Assembly (NCBI GenBank): GCA_046328125.1
Contig: JAXLXF010000025.1
Span: 51,618 to 115,617, forward strand
Source: JADZEM01 sp046328125
Lineage (GTDB): Bacteria; Chloroflexota; UBA6077; JACCZL01
Direction of reading: 5' to 3'
DNA: 64,000 bases
Part shown: positions 34,184 to 43,601 of the stretch, piece after piece
Numbering within the stretch: position 1 is the stretch's first letter
Layout of the letters: every line of letters begins with the position of its first letter
Notes under the pieces: generated by a model
Told to the model about the DNA's origin: nothing
The model's database searches: none
The model's input: only the letters and a program-made list of their open reading frames with translations
Program-made: the position numbers and the translations under genes

Positions 34184-34882
34184 GTGACCGACACCGACGA
34201 GCGCCCCGCCAGTCCCGCTCCCGACCCACACGCCACCCTCGCGCCGGCCGGCGAGCCGCTCACGGCAGTGCCTGCCACGCCTCCGGTCGCGTCGCTGCCC
34301 GAGCCGTCCGGCCCGGTGTCTGGCAGCGAGCCGACACCAGACGCCTATCTGATCGTCGCCCGGGTGATGCGTCCGCATGGCGTCGCCGGCGAGGTCTCCT
34401 GCGAGATCGTCACCGAGTTCCCGGAGCGCTTCGAGAAGACCAAGCGCGTCCATCTCTCGCCACCAGCGCAGATGGGCCGCCCGGAGCCTCGGCCGGGCAT
34501 CGCGCCGCGACGCTTCGAGGTGAAGCGAGCGCGGCTGGCCTCCCATCGCGGCCACCCCGAAGTCATCATCCAGCTCGACGGAGTCACCTCCCGCGACGCC
34601 GCCGAGGAGCTCCGAGGCTGGATCGTCCAGGTGCGCGAGACCGAGGCGTGGAAGCTGCCGCCCGGGCGGTATTACTGGCATCAAATCCTCGGTTTGCGCG
34701 TTGTAACTACCGAGGGCGAAGAGCTCGGCACCGTCTCGGAGATCCTGGAGACCGGCGCCAACGACGTCTACGTCGTCAAGGGCCGGGGCGGCGAGCGACT
34801 GATCCCGGCCGTCAAGCAGTTCGTCGTCGAGATCGCGCCGCAACGGGGCGAGATGGTGGTGGCGCTCCTGCCGGGCATGTAG
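34184..34882 (+). CDS. rimM: ribosome maturation factor RimM
   Basis: The 232-aa product from GTG 34184 has the RimM N-domain (IVARVMRPHGVAGEVSCEI), and a C-terminal PRC-barrel (YYWHQILGLRVVTTEGEELG; GERLIPAVKQFVVEI). A Pro/Ala-rich N-terminal extension of about 55 residues is longer than in most homologues, so a later start is possible. RimM helps assemble the 30S head domain. The usual trmD gene does not follow; recO does. Confidence 0.9.
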   Translation: MTDTDERPASPAPDPHATLAPAGEPLTAVPATPPVASLPEPSGPVSGSEPTPDAYLIVARVMRPHGVAGEVSCEIVTEFPERFEKTKRVHLSPPAQMGRPEPRPGIAPRRFEVKRARLASHRGHPEVIIQLDGVTSRDAAEELRGWIVQVRETEAWKLPPGRYYWHQILGLRVVTTEGEELGTVSEILETGANDVYVVKGRGGERLIPAVKQFVVEIAPQRGEMVVALLPGM

Positions 34883-34964
34883 CGAACGCCGCCGCCGAGG
34901 CCGCAGGCAGACTCGCTGCTCCCAGTCCCAGAGCGCGTAGAGGAGTCAGGAAAGGAGCGCCAGC

Positions 34965-35783
34965 ATGCCACGGCCGCGAACGTACCGCGTCGAGGCGGTC
35001 GTGCTTCGGCGCATCGACTTTGGTGAGGCGGACCGCGTACTGGTGCTGTTCACCCGCGAGCGCGGCAAGCTGCCGGTCGTGGCGAAAGGCGTCCGCCGCC
35101 TCAGCAGCCGGATGGCCGGCCACCTGGAGCTGTTCACCCAGTCTGAGCTCCAGCTCGCGAAGGGCGCCAACCTGGACGTGGTGACTCAGGCCGAGACCCG
35201 CAACCCGTTCCGTGCCCTGCGGGAGGATCTCACCCGCACGTCGACCGCCTACTTTTTGGCGGAGCTCGCCGATGCGCTCACCGAGGAGGCGATCGAGCAG
35301 CCGGAGCTGTTCGACCTGCTCACCGCCACCCTGCGCGCGCTCGGCACCCACGAAGATCCCCGCCTGGTGGCCGCCCACTACCAGCTGCGCCTGCTCGACG
35401 TAGCCGGCCTGCGCCCGGTCTTGCAGCGCTGCGTCGCCTGTGACGCCGACCTGGCTCCCGGCCGCAACGCCTTCAGCGCCTTCCTGGGCGGCGCGCTCTG
35501 CCCGAGCTGCGGCCCGTCCGAGCCGAGCGCCCGCCCGATCGACACCGACGTGCTGAAAGTGCTCCGCAACCTCCAGCGCGCCGGCCTGCCCGGCTCGGTC
35601 AGGTTCCGCGTCCCCGAGGTCACCATGCGCGAGGTCGAGCGGACCCTGCGCGATCTGGTCGAGCGCCACACCGAGCGCCGGCTCCGGACGCCCGACCTGC
35701 TGGCCCGCCTGCGCGCCGACCCCGGCCTCGCGGCCACGGCCCCATCCTCCGACGCGCAGGCCGACTCGCTCGCGACCCGCTAG
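34965..35783 (+). CDS. recO: DNA repair protein RecO
   Basis: ATG 34965 with AAAGGAG upstream gives 272 aa. It has the N-terminal OB fold (YRVEAVVLRRIDFGEADRVL), a helical domain, and a zinc finger with CVACDADLAPG and CPSCG (two CxxC pairs). RecO loads RecA with RecR and anneals SSB-coated DNA. Confidence 0.92.
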   Translation: MPRPRTYRVEAVVLRRIDFGEADRVLVLFTRERGKLPVVAKGVRRLSSRMAGHLELFTQSELQLAKGANLDVVTQAETRNPFRALREDLTRTSTAYFLAELADALTEEAIEQPELFDLLTATLRALGTHEDPRLVAAHYQLRLLDVAGLRPVLQRCVACDADLAPGRNAFSAFLGGALCPSCGPSEPSARPIDTDVLKVLRNLQRAGLPGSVRFRVPEVTMREVERTLRDLVERHTERRLRTPDLLARLRADPGLAATAPSSDAQADSLATR

Positions 35784-35842
35784 AATCAGCACCACCGCGA
35801 GGACGTCGCATCGGCGATCCCATCGCGACGAGGAGGGCGTGC

Positions 35843-36268
35843 ATGGCCCCGTTCCCCATTGAGGTCGATCACACGCCCGATCCTGACGACGTCAAGATCC
35901 TGACCCAGGGGCTGGACGGCCACGCCATCGCCGTGGCCGGTGTGCCGCCGCCGGGGTCACTGGCAGCGTTCGTCCACGACGAGAGCGGTCGGATCGTCGG
36001 GGGGCTCTACGCGCGCGTCTGGGACGGCGTGCTGGACATCTCGCTGCTCTGGGTCCACGAGGACTATCGCGGCGAGGGATACGGACGGCAGCTGATGGCC
36101 GCCGCCGAAGCGGCCGGCCTGGAGCGCGGCTGCGAGCGCGCCGAGCTCCGCACCTTTGACTACCAGGCGCCAGAGTTCTACAAGCGGCTCGGCTACGAGG
36201 AGTACCTCGTGGTGGACAACTGGCCGCGCGGCCACACGCGCCACTTCTTCCGTAAGCCGCTCGTCTGA
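35843..36268 (+). CDS. GNAT acetyltransferase
   Basis: The 141-aa protein has a compact GNAT fold: GRIVGGLYARVWDGVLDISL, acetyl-CoA loop VHEDYRGEGYGRQLM, and YQAPEFYKRLGYEEY. A strong GAGGAGGG ribosome-binding site precedes ATG 35843. Substrate unknown. Confidence 0.85.
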   Translation: MAPFPIEVDHTPDPDDVKILTQGLDGHAIAVAGVPPPGSLAAFVHDESGRIVGGLYARVWDGVLDISLLWVHEDYRGEGYGRQLMAAAEAAGLERGCERAELRTFDYQAPEFYKRLGYEEYLVVDNWPRGHTRHFFRKPLV

Positions 36269-36332
36269 CGGCTCCCCGGCCCGTCTGCTACGCTCTCACG
36301 GAGCACGACGGTGCACGAGGGAGGACGGACCG

Positions 36333-36872
36333 GTGAGCGACTCGACATCGAGCGATCGTGGATCGCGCCTGATGGCTCTCGCCGAAGAGGTCGGAGCGAA
36401 GCTGGTAGCGCGCGGCGAGACGGTGGCCATCGCCGAATCGTCAGCTGGCGGGCTGATCTCGGCCGCGCTGCTCGCCGTTGGCGGAGCATCGCGCTACTTC
36501 CGAGGCGGCGCGGTCGTCTACACCAAGGACGCCAAGATGTCGTTCTTGCAGATCGACGAGAAGACCGCCACCGAGCCGCGCGCGTCCACCGAAGCCCACG
36601 CGCTGGTGCTCGCCACGAACATCCGTAAGGTGATGGGCTCGACCTGGGGCCTCGGCGAGACGGGCGCCACCGGCCCGACCGGCAATCGCTACGGCGACGC
36701 CCCCGGCCACGCCTGCATCGCCGTCGTCGGGCCGCCCGGCCTGACCCGCTCGCAGCGCGCCGACACCCTGGAGACCGGCATCGGCGACCGAGTCGCCAAC
36801 ATGGACACGTTCGCCTGGGCGGCGCTCAACCTGCTCAACGACATGCTCGGGCAGAACACGCCGTCGTCGTAG
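36333..36872 (+). CDS. CinA C-terminal-domain protein (PncC-like nicotinamide-nucleotide amidase)
   Basis: GTG 36333 with GAGGGAGGA upstream gives 179 aa. The CinA_C/PncC pattern is clear: VAIAESSAGGLISAALLAVG and TWGLGETGATGPTGNRYG, the GxTGxTGP-like active-site loop. Homologues deamidate NMN to NaMN for NAD salvage. The N-terminal molybdopterin-binding-like half of full CinA is absent, as in stand-alone PncC. Confidence 0.83.
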   Translation: MSDSTSSDRGSRLMALAEEVGAKLVARGETVAIAESSAGGLISAALLAVGGASRYFRGGAVVYTKDAKMSFLQIDEKTATEPRASTEAHALVLATNIRKVMGSTWGLGETGATGPTGNRYGDAPGHACIAVVGPPGLTRSQRADTLETGIGDRVANMDTFAWAALNLLNDMLGQNTPSS

Positions 36873-36891
36873 CATCGACGGGAGGGGCGAG

Positions 36892-37905
36892 ATGGCAGTG
36901 CAGCCAGTTCAGGTGCTCCAACAAGGCGCGACGGTGCCGCTGATGCCGGTCGACTCGGTCGAGATCACGACGCTCTACGAGAACATCGTCGATCTCGGCG
37001 TGCCGGGTGGCGGCCCGGTCGAGCGGCTGCGGACGCAGGGCAACCCGATGACCTCGCACCTGCTCGCCGAGGAACAAAAGAGTCAGTTCGTCGGCGGGCA
37101 CGGGCTGGCGCTGCTGGTGAAGGTCACCCGCGACGGCGTCACCCGCTGCGTCCTCTTCGACGCGGGCGGCAGCCCGCACGGCCTCGTCCACAACCTGGAC
37201 TGCCTGGAGATCAAACCGAACGAGTGGTCGTGCATCGTGCTCTCGCACGGGCACTGGGACCACGTCCTCGGCCTGATCGGCCTGGAGGAGCGGCTCGGGC
37301 GGATGCAGCTGCCGCTCGTGCTCCACCCCGACGCCTTTCTCAAGCGCGCCATCATGTCGCCAACGGGACGGCTCGAAGGGCAGTCGTACCTCTCGCGGCA
37401 GGGCCTCCGCGACGCCGGCCTCGCCCTGACCGAGACCGAGCAGCCGTCGTTGATCCTCGAAGGCTCGATCCTGATCACCGGCCAGGTCGAGCGCACCAAC
37501 GACGTCGAAACCGGCTGGCCGGCCCACTACGCCGTGCGCGATGGCCAGATGACGCCCGACCCCCTGATCTGCGACGACCAGGCCATCATCGCCAACGTCA
37601 AGGGGAAGGGGCTGGTGGTGATCTCCGGCTGCGGCCACGCCGGCATCGTCAACATGGTCAGCTACGCGCAGGCGCTGACCGGCGAGCAGAAGGTGATGGC
37701 GGTTATGGGTGGCTTCCACCTCGGCCCGGTCGCCTTCCACGACCGCATCCCGTCCGTCGTGGACATGCTGATCGGGTTCGAGCCGCAAGTGATCGCGCCG
37801 GCCCACTGCACCGGCTACCGCGCCGCGTACGCCGTCTACCAGCGGCGGCCGGACGCGTTCGTCCAGAACACGGTCGGCACCCGGATCACGCTCAAAGCAG
37901 AGTAG
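36892..37905 (+). CDS. MBL-fold metallohydrolase (dihydropterin-ribofuranosyl-phosphate synthase-like)
   Basis: The 337-aa protein has the metallo-beta-lactamase motif SHGHWDHVLG, CVLFDAGGSPHG, and ISGCGHAGIVN with a late metal-binding His (GGFHL; APAHCTG). This arrangement resembles the archaeal-type dihydropterin MBL family rather than RNase Z or glyoxalase II. The substrate is uncertain. ATG 36892 follows GGGAGGGG. Confidence 0.78.
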   Translation: MAVQPVQVLQQGATVPLMPVDSVEITTLYENIVDLGVPGGGPVERLRTQGNPMTSHLLAEEQKSQFVGGHGLALLVKVTRDGVTRCVLFDAGGSPHGLVHNLDCLEIKPNEWSCIVLSHGHWDHVLGLIGLEERLGRMQLPLVLHPDAFLKRAIMSPTGRLEGQSYLSRQGLRDAGLALTETEQPSLILEGSILITGQVERTNDVETGWPAHYAVRDGQMTPDPLICDDQAIIANVKGKGLVVISGCGHAGIVNMVSYAQALTGEQKVMAVMGGFHLGPVAFHDRIPSVVDMLIGFEPQVIAPAHCTGYRAAYAVYQRRPDAFVQNTVGTRITLKAE

Positions 37906-37920
37906 GCCCTCACCCCCCAG

Positions 37921-37959
37921 CCCCCTCTACTGTCCCTGTGCGCAGGACAGCAGAGGGGG
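37921..37959 (+). terminator. hairpin between MBL and hydrolase genes
   Basis: CCCCCTCT (37921-37928) pairs with AGAGGGGG (37952-37959), and inside CTGTCC (37930-37935) pairs with GGACAG (37945-37950). The preceding CCCTCACCCC string also precedes the terminator at 53433, so this may be a dispersed terminator-like repeat. Confidence 0.5.
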
Positions 37960-37979
37960 AGCTGACATGGAGGCAGACG

Positions 37980-38849
37980 ATGGCGCTCGCGCCGATCGAC
38001 GGAGTCGAGATCTACTACGAGGAGCACGGCCAGGGCACCCCGATCCTCTTCCTGCACGAGTTTGCCGGCGACCACCGCTCCTGGGCGCCGCAGGTTCGTT
38101 TCTTCGCCCGCCGCTACCGCGTCATCACCTGCTGCGCGCGCGGTTACCCGCCCTCCTCGGTGCCCGCCGCCGACGCCAGCTACTCCGAGGAGCGGCACGT
38201 CGAAGACGCTTATCAACTGCTGCGGTTCCTGGGGATCGGCAAGGCCCACATCGTCGGCCTCTCGATGGGCGGCAACGTCACCCTGAAGCTCGGCCTCGCC
38301 CATCCAGAGGTCTGCCTCAGCCTGACCATCGCCGGGGCCGGCTTCGGCAGCACCGATCCTGACGAGTTCCGCGCCAACGCCCGCGAGACGGCGGCCCTGC
38401 TGGAGCGGGTCGGGATGCAGGAGTTCGCCCAGACGTACGGTCGGGGGCCGTCTCGCCTCCGCTTCGAGCAGAAAGACCCACACGGCTTCCAGGAGCTGCT
38501 CGTGCAGCTGAGCGAGCACTCGACCACTGGCTCGGCGATGACGATGCGGAACGTCCAGGGCAAGCGCAAGACCGTCTACGAGGTCGCGGATCAGCTCCCC
38601 GGCCTCGACGTGCCGTCGCTCGTCATCGCCGGCGACGAGGACGAGCTGGCGTTGGAGCCGTCGCTGCTGATGAAGCGCAAGATCCCGAACAGCGGCCTGC
38701 TCATCGTCCCGAAGACCGGCCACACCGTGAACCTCGAAGAGCCGGCCCTGTTCAACCAGGCCGTCCTGGACTTCGTCAGCGCGGTGGACGCCGGGGCCTG
38801 GACCCCCCGCCGGGACACGACCACCGGCCTCCTCCCCCCGAACAGATAG
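37980..38849 (+). CDS. alpha/beta-fold hydrolase
   Basis: ATG 37980 with GGAGG at 37969-37973 gives 289 aa. Alpha/beta-hydrolase landmarks are the oxyanion region PILFLHEFAG, the nucleophile elbow GLSMGG, acidic residue in VIAGDEDELA and His in PKTGHTVN. The family includes esterases, dehalogenases and C-C hydrolases. Substrate unknown. Confidence 0.85.
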   Translation: MALAPIDGVEIYYEEHGQGTPILFLHEFAGDHRSWAPQVRFFARRYRVITCCARGYPPSSVPAADASYSEERHVEDAYQLLRFLGIGKAHIVGLSMGGNVTLKLGLAHPEVCLSLTIAGAGFGSTDPDEFRANARETAALLERVGMQEFAQTYGRGPSRLRFEQKDPHGFQELLVQLSEHSTTGSAMTMRNVQGKRKTVYEVADQLPGLDVPSLVIAGDEDELALEPSLLMKRKIPNSGLLIVPKTGHTVNLEEPALFNQAVLDFVSAVDAGAWTPRRDTTTGLLPPNR

Positions 38850-38936
38850 CAGACGAGCAACGAGCAGACGAGAACGCAGCAGATGAGACGTGAGCACCAT
38901 TCTGCTCACCGCTCGTCTGCTCGCCGCTCGTCTGCT
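38848..38936. repeat. imperfect 25-bp inverted repeat with tandem GCTCGTCTGCTCGCC units
   Basis: The segment at 38848-38872 and the complement of 38912-38936 agree at 23 of 25 bases. The right side continues as repeats of CTGCTCGCC to about 38960. It lies between convergent genes and could act as a bidirectional terminator. Confidence 0.55.
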
Positions 38937-38958
38937 CGCCTGCTCGCCTGCTCGCCGC

Positions 38959-40200
38959 TCAGAAATCGTCCAGGCACCAGGCCGGCACGTCCGAGCGGAA
39001 CAGCGCGTCCGCTCGCGAGGCCGCGCCCGGGCTGACCTCCTCCACCCGGCCGGCCCGCAGCAGGCTCGTGCAGCGCACCGTCCCCAGGTACATCGCGGCC
39101 AGCTCCCTGGCCGACAGGCGCAGCTCGGGCGCAGCGGTCGAGCGCTTCAGCTCCGCGCCACCGGTGCCAGCGACGAGCGTCCAGACGCCGGCGTTCCACG
39201 GGCACTGCTCGTCCGTCAGCTCGAACGTCACCGCTCCATCGGAGGGATACGTTCGCGCGGCCAGCGCAGCCGGCACGTCCACCAGCCGAATCCAGGTGCC
39301 GTCCGAGACGTTGAGCCGCAGCCGACGTGGATCTGCCAGCATCAACGACAGCGGGTGGTCGGCGTTGAGCCGGTGGGTCCGCACGACGCCCACCAGATCG
39401 ACGCTGAACAGGTAGCGCCAGACCTCGCGGGTCGCCACCGGCGAGGTTCCGAGCGCCTCGATTACGTCGAGCCGATGATTCGGCAATGAGTGGGTGCCCC
39501 AGTCGGGTGTGATTCGGTACAGCGCGTACCCCTCTGGGCGGCCGTCGATCTCTAGCAACAGCCAGCGCAGCCAGCCGCTGGATGGCCCATGTCCCCGTCC
39601 CAGCAACGCACGTTCCTCCCACCATGTCCGCGTGCGTCGGAAGCTGCCGGGAATGGCGTGGCAGGCTCGGTCGTACAAGTCGGGCAGCTTGTCCAGTGCT
39701 TCGGCCTCGTCGATCAGGCGGGTCTGCCCGGCCGGCGCCGGGTCGCCCAGAAACTGTGCTCGGCGCGATTCGATCTCGGTGGTTCCCTTCAGAAAGGCCA
39801 GCCCGTAGCCGAAGCGCGGGTAGATCGGCGCTTCCGATGCCCAGAGCGTGGCCACGGCCCGACCCTCGGCCCGGAAGTCGTCGAACTGCCGGGACATGAG
39901 CCGGCGCAGGATGCCCTGCCGTCGGTGGGTCGGGCGGACCGTGACCATCGTCACCGCCGCGACCGGCAGCTCGCCGCCCGGCACGGCCATGTCGAACGGC
40001 AGCCAGCCGGCCGTGCCGACGACAACCTCGCGCCCGGCGTGCTCATCTGTCGCTACCAACAGGTGCGAGAAGTCGAGCAGGCGTTTCCAGCGGGCTTGCT
40101 CGTCGTCGGGCATGATCGCGCCAAACGCGATCGCCAGCGTTTCGACGAAAGCCGGCCAGTCGGCCTCGGCGGCGGTGCGGACGGTGATCTGGGCAGTCAT
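38959..40200 (-). CDS. Eis-like GNAT acetyltransferase
   Basis: ATG 40200 follows AGGGAGGCG. The 413-aa protein shows the Eis architecture: N-terminal GNAT (MVTVRPTHRRQGILRRLMSR, YPRFGYGLA), a second degenerate GNAT (GRPEGYALYRI), and a C-terminal sterol-carrier-like domain ending in the free C-terminus WCLDDF. Mycobacterial Eis acetylates aminoglycosides and a host phosphatase; the native substrate here is unknown. Confidence 0.85.
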   Translation of the reverse strand: MTAQITVRTAAEADWPAFVETLAIAFGAIMPDDEQARWKRLLDFSHLLVATDEHAGREVVVGTAGWLPFDMAVPGGELPVAAVTMVTVRPTHRRQGILRRLMSRQFDDFRAEGRAVATLWASEAPIYPRFGYGLAFLKGTTEIESRRAQFLGDPAPAGQTRLIDEAEALDKLPDLYDRACHAIPGSFRRTRTWWEERALLGRGHGPSSGWLRWLLLEIDGRPEGYALYRITPDWGTHSLPNHRLDVIEALGTSPVATREVWRYLFSVDLVGVVRTHRLNADHPLSLMLADPRRLRLNVSDGTWIRLVDVPAALAARTYPSDGAVTFELTDEQCPWNAGVWTLVAGTGGAELKRSTAAPELRLSARELAAMYLGTVRCTSLLRAGRVEEVSPGAASRADALFRSDVPAWCLDDF

Positions 40201-40285
40201 TCGCCTCCCTGCTCTGGCCCGAGCGCAGAGGACTGGATCGTCTCTCATCAGATTATGGGCGCTTGGCGGGTGGTACACTTGCGCG

Positions 40286-41527
40286 ATGCCTGCTGAACCA
40301 CGCACAACTCCGCCCGGTGACACGGCTGGCCCGAGCGTCGCCGGGCCGCTCGCCGATCTGAAGGTCGTCGATCTGACCCGCGTCCTGGCCGGACCATACC
40401 TGACCATGATGCTCGGGGACATGGGCGCCGACGTCGTCAAGATCGAGCAGCCCGGCTCCGGCGACGACACCCGCCGCTGGGGGCCACCGTTCGTCCAGGG
40501 CGAGAGCACCTACTATCTCGCCATCAACCGGAACAAGCGCAGCCTGACCCTGAACCTCAAGCATCCGCGCAGCCGCGAGCTGCTGCTTCAGATGGTGAAG
40601 GATGCCGACATCCTGGTCGAGAACTTCAAGGTCGGCACGATGGAGCGGATGGGCCTCGGCTACGAGGACGTCCTGCGCCCGCTGAATCCCCGCCTCGTCT
40701 ACACGTCCATCACCGGCTACGGGCGGACCGGGCCGTACGCTGAGCGCCCCGGCTACGACTACATGGGCCAGGCGATGGGCGGCATCATGAGCGTCACCGG
40801 CGAGCCTGACGGCGAGCCGATGAAGTACGGCGTCGCCATCGCGGACCTGACCACGGCGATGAGCGGCTGCTCGGCGGTGCTGGCCGCGATCCACCATCGG
40901 GATCGGACCGGCCACGGGCAGCGCGTGGATCTCTCGTTGTTGGAGACGGTCGTCGGCTGGCTGATCCACCTGGCGACCGACTACTTCGCGACCGGCCAGC
41001 TGCCGCCCCGGATCGGGAACGGCCACAGCAGCCTGGTGCCGTACCAGACGTTCAAGGCGAGCGACCGCTACTTCGCCTTCGGTGCGCTCAACGACCGGCA
41101 GTGGCGTGACTTCTGCCGCGTGCTCGGCCACCCGGAATGGATCGACGACCCACGCTTCCACGACAACCCGCGGCGGGTGGCCCACCGCGCCGAGCTGACC
41201 GATCTCATCGAGTCGGTGTTGCCAGCCCGCACCGCCAGCGAGTGGGTGAACGCGCTGCTGGCGGCTGGAGTTCCGGCCGGCCCGGTCAACAGCATCGCCG
41301 AGGTGTTCGAGGATCCGCAGGTGCTGGCCCGCAACATGCGAGTTGACGTCCCGCATCCAACCATCGGCACCCTGACCATGTCTGGCATTTCGTACAAGCA
41401 CGGCGACACGCCCGGCACGATCCGCCGCCACCCGCCGATGCTCGGCGAGCACACCGACGAGGTGCTGCGCGAGCTCGGTGTTGGCGACGAGGAGATCGCG
41501 CGGCTCCGGCAGGAGGGCGCGATTTGA
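40286..41527 (+). CDS. class III CoA transferase (CaiB/BaiF family)
   Basis: ATG 40286 gives 413 aa with family III markers: VVDLTRVLAGPYLTMMLGDM, GADVVKIEQPG, and YGVAIADLTTAM holding the catalytic Asp187 that forms the aspartyl-CoA thioester. It moves CoA between carboxylic acids. The overlapping thioesterase gene suggests a joint role in acyl-CoA turnover. Confidence 0.9.
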   Translation: MPAEPRTTPPGDTAGPSVAGPLADLKVVDLTRVLAGPYLTMMLGDMGADVVKIEQPGSGDDTRRWGPPFVQGESTYYLAINRNKRSLTLNLKHPRSRELLLQMVKDADILVENFKVGTMERMGLGYEDVLRPLNPRLVYTSITGYGRTGPYAERPGYDYMGQAMGGIMSVTGEPDGEPMKYGVAIADLTTAMSGCSAVLAAIHHRDRTGHGQRVDLSLLETVVGWLIHLATDYFATGQLPPRIGNGHSSLVPYQTFKASDRYFAFGALNDRQWRDFCRVLGHPEWIDDPRFHDNPRRVAHRAELTDLIESVLPARTASEWVNALLAAGVPAGPVNSIAEVFEDPQVLARNMRVDVPHPTIGTLTMSGISYKHGDTPGTIRRHPPMLGEHTDEVLRELGVGDEEIARLRQEGAI

Positions 41528-42162
41528 GCGAGACCGCCGCCACGTCTGCTGGCCCGAAGCGAGCCGAATCAGGCGTGTCCGGCTTCACCCACTGCCACAA
41601 GCTCCGCGTCCGCTACGCCGAGACGGACGCGATGGGCGTGGTCTACTACGCCAACTACCTGACCTACTTCGAGGTGGCGCGCGTCGAGTACCTGCGCTCG
41701 GCCGGCATCGACTACCGCTCGCTGGAAGACGCGAAGATGACCGGCGCCGTCACCACCGCCCACGTCAGCTACCACCTGCCGGCGAAGTTCGACGACGAGC
41801 TGAGCCTCTGGACCCGCTGCGTCTCGATGGGCAAGGTCCGCTTTCGCATCGAGTACGAGGTGCGCCGCGACGACGACCGCGTGCTGGTCGCCAGCGGCTA
41901 CACCGAGCACGCGCTGCTGGCGCACGAGACGCTGCGGCCGGTCCGCATTCCGGACTGGGTCAAGGCCGGCATCGAGCGGTTCGAGGCGAAGCGTCACGGC
42001 GCCCCCGGGAGCGCAGCACCGCCGCTGACTGGCGGGAACGACCTCGAGCCTCCGACCTTCTCGCCCGCCGCAGGCTCTCACTCTCCCGCCTCCTCGCCCG
42101 CCGACGGCCCTCACCCTCCAGCCACCTCGCCCGCCCCCGTCAGCGGGCGAGCCGACTCGTAG
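41524..42162 (+). CDS. hot-dog acyl-CoA thioesterase (YbgC/4HBT-type)
   Basis: TTG 41524 overlaps the CoA-transferase stop (TTGA). Residues 22-150 form a single hot-dog domain with RYAETDAMGVVYYANYLTYF, in which the Asp is catalytic in 4HBT/YbgC enzymes. The C-terminal 60 residues are a low-complexity Pro/Ser tail not found in typical homologues of about 135 aa. Confidence 0.85.
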   Translation: MSETAATSAGPKRAESGVSGFTHCHKLRVRYAETDAMGVVYYANYLTYFEVARVEYLRSAGIDYRSLEDAKMTGAVTTAHVSYHLPAKFDDELSLWTRCVSMGKVRFRIEYEVRRDDDRVLVASGYTEHALLAHETLRPVRIPDWVKAGIERFEAKRHGAPGSAAPPLTGGNDLEPPTFSPAAGSHSPASSPADGPHPPATSPAPVSGRADS

Positions 42163-42167
42163 CCATC

Positions 42168-43601
42168 GTGGCGAAGCGCAGTCGGTACCGCCAGCGGCAG
42201 CCCGCTGGCCCGCGCGAGCGGGTCACCCTGGAGCTGAGCGGCGTCGCGCACGGCGGCGAGGCGATTGGCCGGCACGAGGGGCGCGTCTTCTTCGTGCCGT
42301 ACGGCCTGCCCGGCGAGACCGTCGTCGCCGAGATCACCCTGGACAAGCCGGACTACGCACGCGCCGAGATTGTCGAGATCGTCGAGGCGTCGCCGGACCG
42401 CGTGACGGCTCCCTGCGCCTATTTCGGCGTCTGCGGCGGCTGTCAGTGGCAGCACGCCAGCTACGAGGCGCAGCTTCGGTTCAAGCGCAGCATCGTGGCC
42501 GAGCAGCTACGCCGGATCGGACATTTCGAGGACGCCGACAGCCTGGTGCTGCCGACCATCGGGATGGCTGAGCCGTGGCACTACCGCAATCACGCCCGGT
42601 TCACGGTCGGGCGGCGGTTCGGCGAGCTCTGCTTCACGCGGTCCGGGACGCGCCAGTTGATCCGCATCGACCACTGCTGGCTGATGCACGAGAAGGTCAA
42701 CGACGTCCTGGATCATCTCCAGCGGCGACTGCCGGGCTTTCGCGCCCACCAGCTCTCGATCAGGGTCGGGTCGAACACCGGCGACGTCCTCGTCAATCCC
42801 GAGCTGCCACATCTGGGCGAGCCGGTTCCGCTCTCCGACGAGGAGGTCGAGCGGACCACCGACACGTTCGGGGCGGGCGCCGAGCGTCCGCACGGCCTGG
42901 GCGCCGCCTCGGAGCCAGACCACGAAGACGCGGCCTGCTGGCCCGACGACACCATTCCCTCCGGCCAGACCGAGCTGTACGAGGAGCTGCTCGGGCGGCG
43001 GTTCCGGGTGGCGGCGCCGGCGTTCTTCCAGGTGAACACGCGCCGCGAGCCGCGCAGTCCAGCCTTCCCGTCGCCCAAGATCGTGGAGCGGTTCGGCCAC
43101 CTGATCGCCTCAGACGGCCTCTCGATCGCGGAGACACTGGTGCTGCTCGGGATGGACCGGCTGGACCCCCAGCCTGACGACGTGGTAGTGGATGCCTACT
43201 GCGGCGTCGGCACATTCTCGGCGGTGCTGGCGCCGTTCGTCCGTCAGGTCGTCGGCATCGAAGAGTCGCCGGCCGCCGTCAAGGACGCCGAGCAGAACTG
43301 CCGCGACCTGCCCAGCCTGCGCTTCATCGCCGGCAAGGTCGAGGACGTGCTCCCGAACCTGATCGAGCGCCCGACCAAAGTCCTGCTCGATCCTGCCCGC
43401 GTCGGCTGCGAGCGCCCGGTCCTCGACGCGCTGATCGCCGCCGAGCCTGAGCGAATCGTCTACGTCTCGTGCGAGCCTGCCACCCTGGCCCGTGACCTGG
43501 CGATCCTCCGCGAAGGCGGCTACCAGCTGCGCTCGGTCCAGCCCCTCGACATGTTCCCCCAGACCTACCACGTAGAATCTGTATCGCTTTTGTCGCGCTG
43601 A
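42168..43601 (+). CDS. RNA (uracil-5-)-methyltransferase, TrmA/RlmD family
   Basis: GTG 42168 gives 477 aa. An N-terminal TRAM domain is followed by the [4Fe-4S] ligands Cys83, Cys89, Cys92 and Cys170 (CAYFGVCGGCQWQH; DHCWLM), and a Rossmann methyltransferase domain with DAYCGVGTFSAVLA and the catalytic Cys in YVSCEPATLARDL. It methylates a uridine of 23S rRNA or another RNA. An insertion of about 40 mostly acidic residues (around 225-265) separates the central domain from the catalytic part. Confidence 0.9.
   Translation: MAKRSRYRQRQPAGPRERVTLELSGVAHGGEAIGRHEGRVFFVPYGLPGETVVAEITLDKPDYARAEIVEIVEASPDRVTAPCAYFGVCGGCQWQHASYEAQLRFKRSIVAEQLRRIGHFEDADSLVLPTIGMAEPWHYRNHARFTVGRRFGELCFTRSGTRQLIRIDHCWLMHEKVNDVLDHLQRRLPGFRAHQLSIRVGSNTGDVLVNPELPHLGEPVPLSDEEVERTTDTFGAGAERPHGLGAASEPDHEDAACWPDDTIPSGQTELYEELLGRRFRVAAPAFFQVNTRREPRSPAFPSPKIVERFGHLIASDGLSIAETLVLLGMDRLDPQPDDVVVDAYCGVGTFSAVLAPFVRQVVGIEESPAAVKDAEQNCRDLPSLRFIAGKVEDVLPNLIERPTKVLLDPARVGCERPVLDALIAAEPERIVYVSCEPATLARDLAILREGGYQLRSVQPLDMFPQTYHVESVSLLSR

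Noticed and set aside
41478..42167. N-terminal extension of the RNA methyltransferase frame
   Set aside because: It overlaps the thioesterase gene completely and is Arg-rich; the TRAM domain begins just after GTG 42168.
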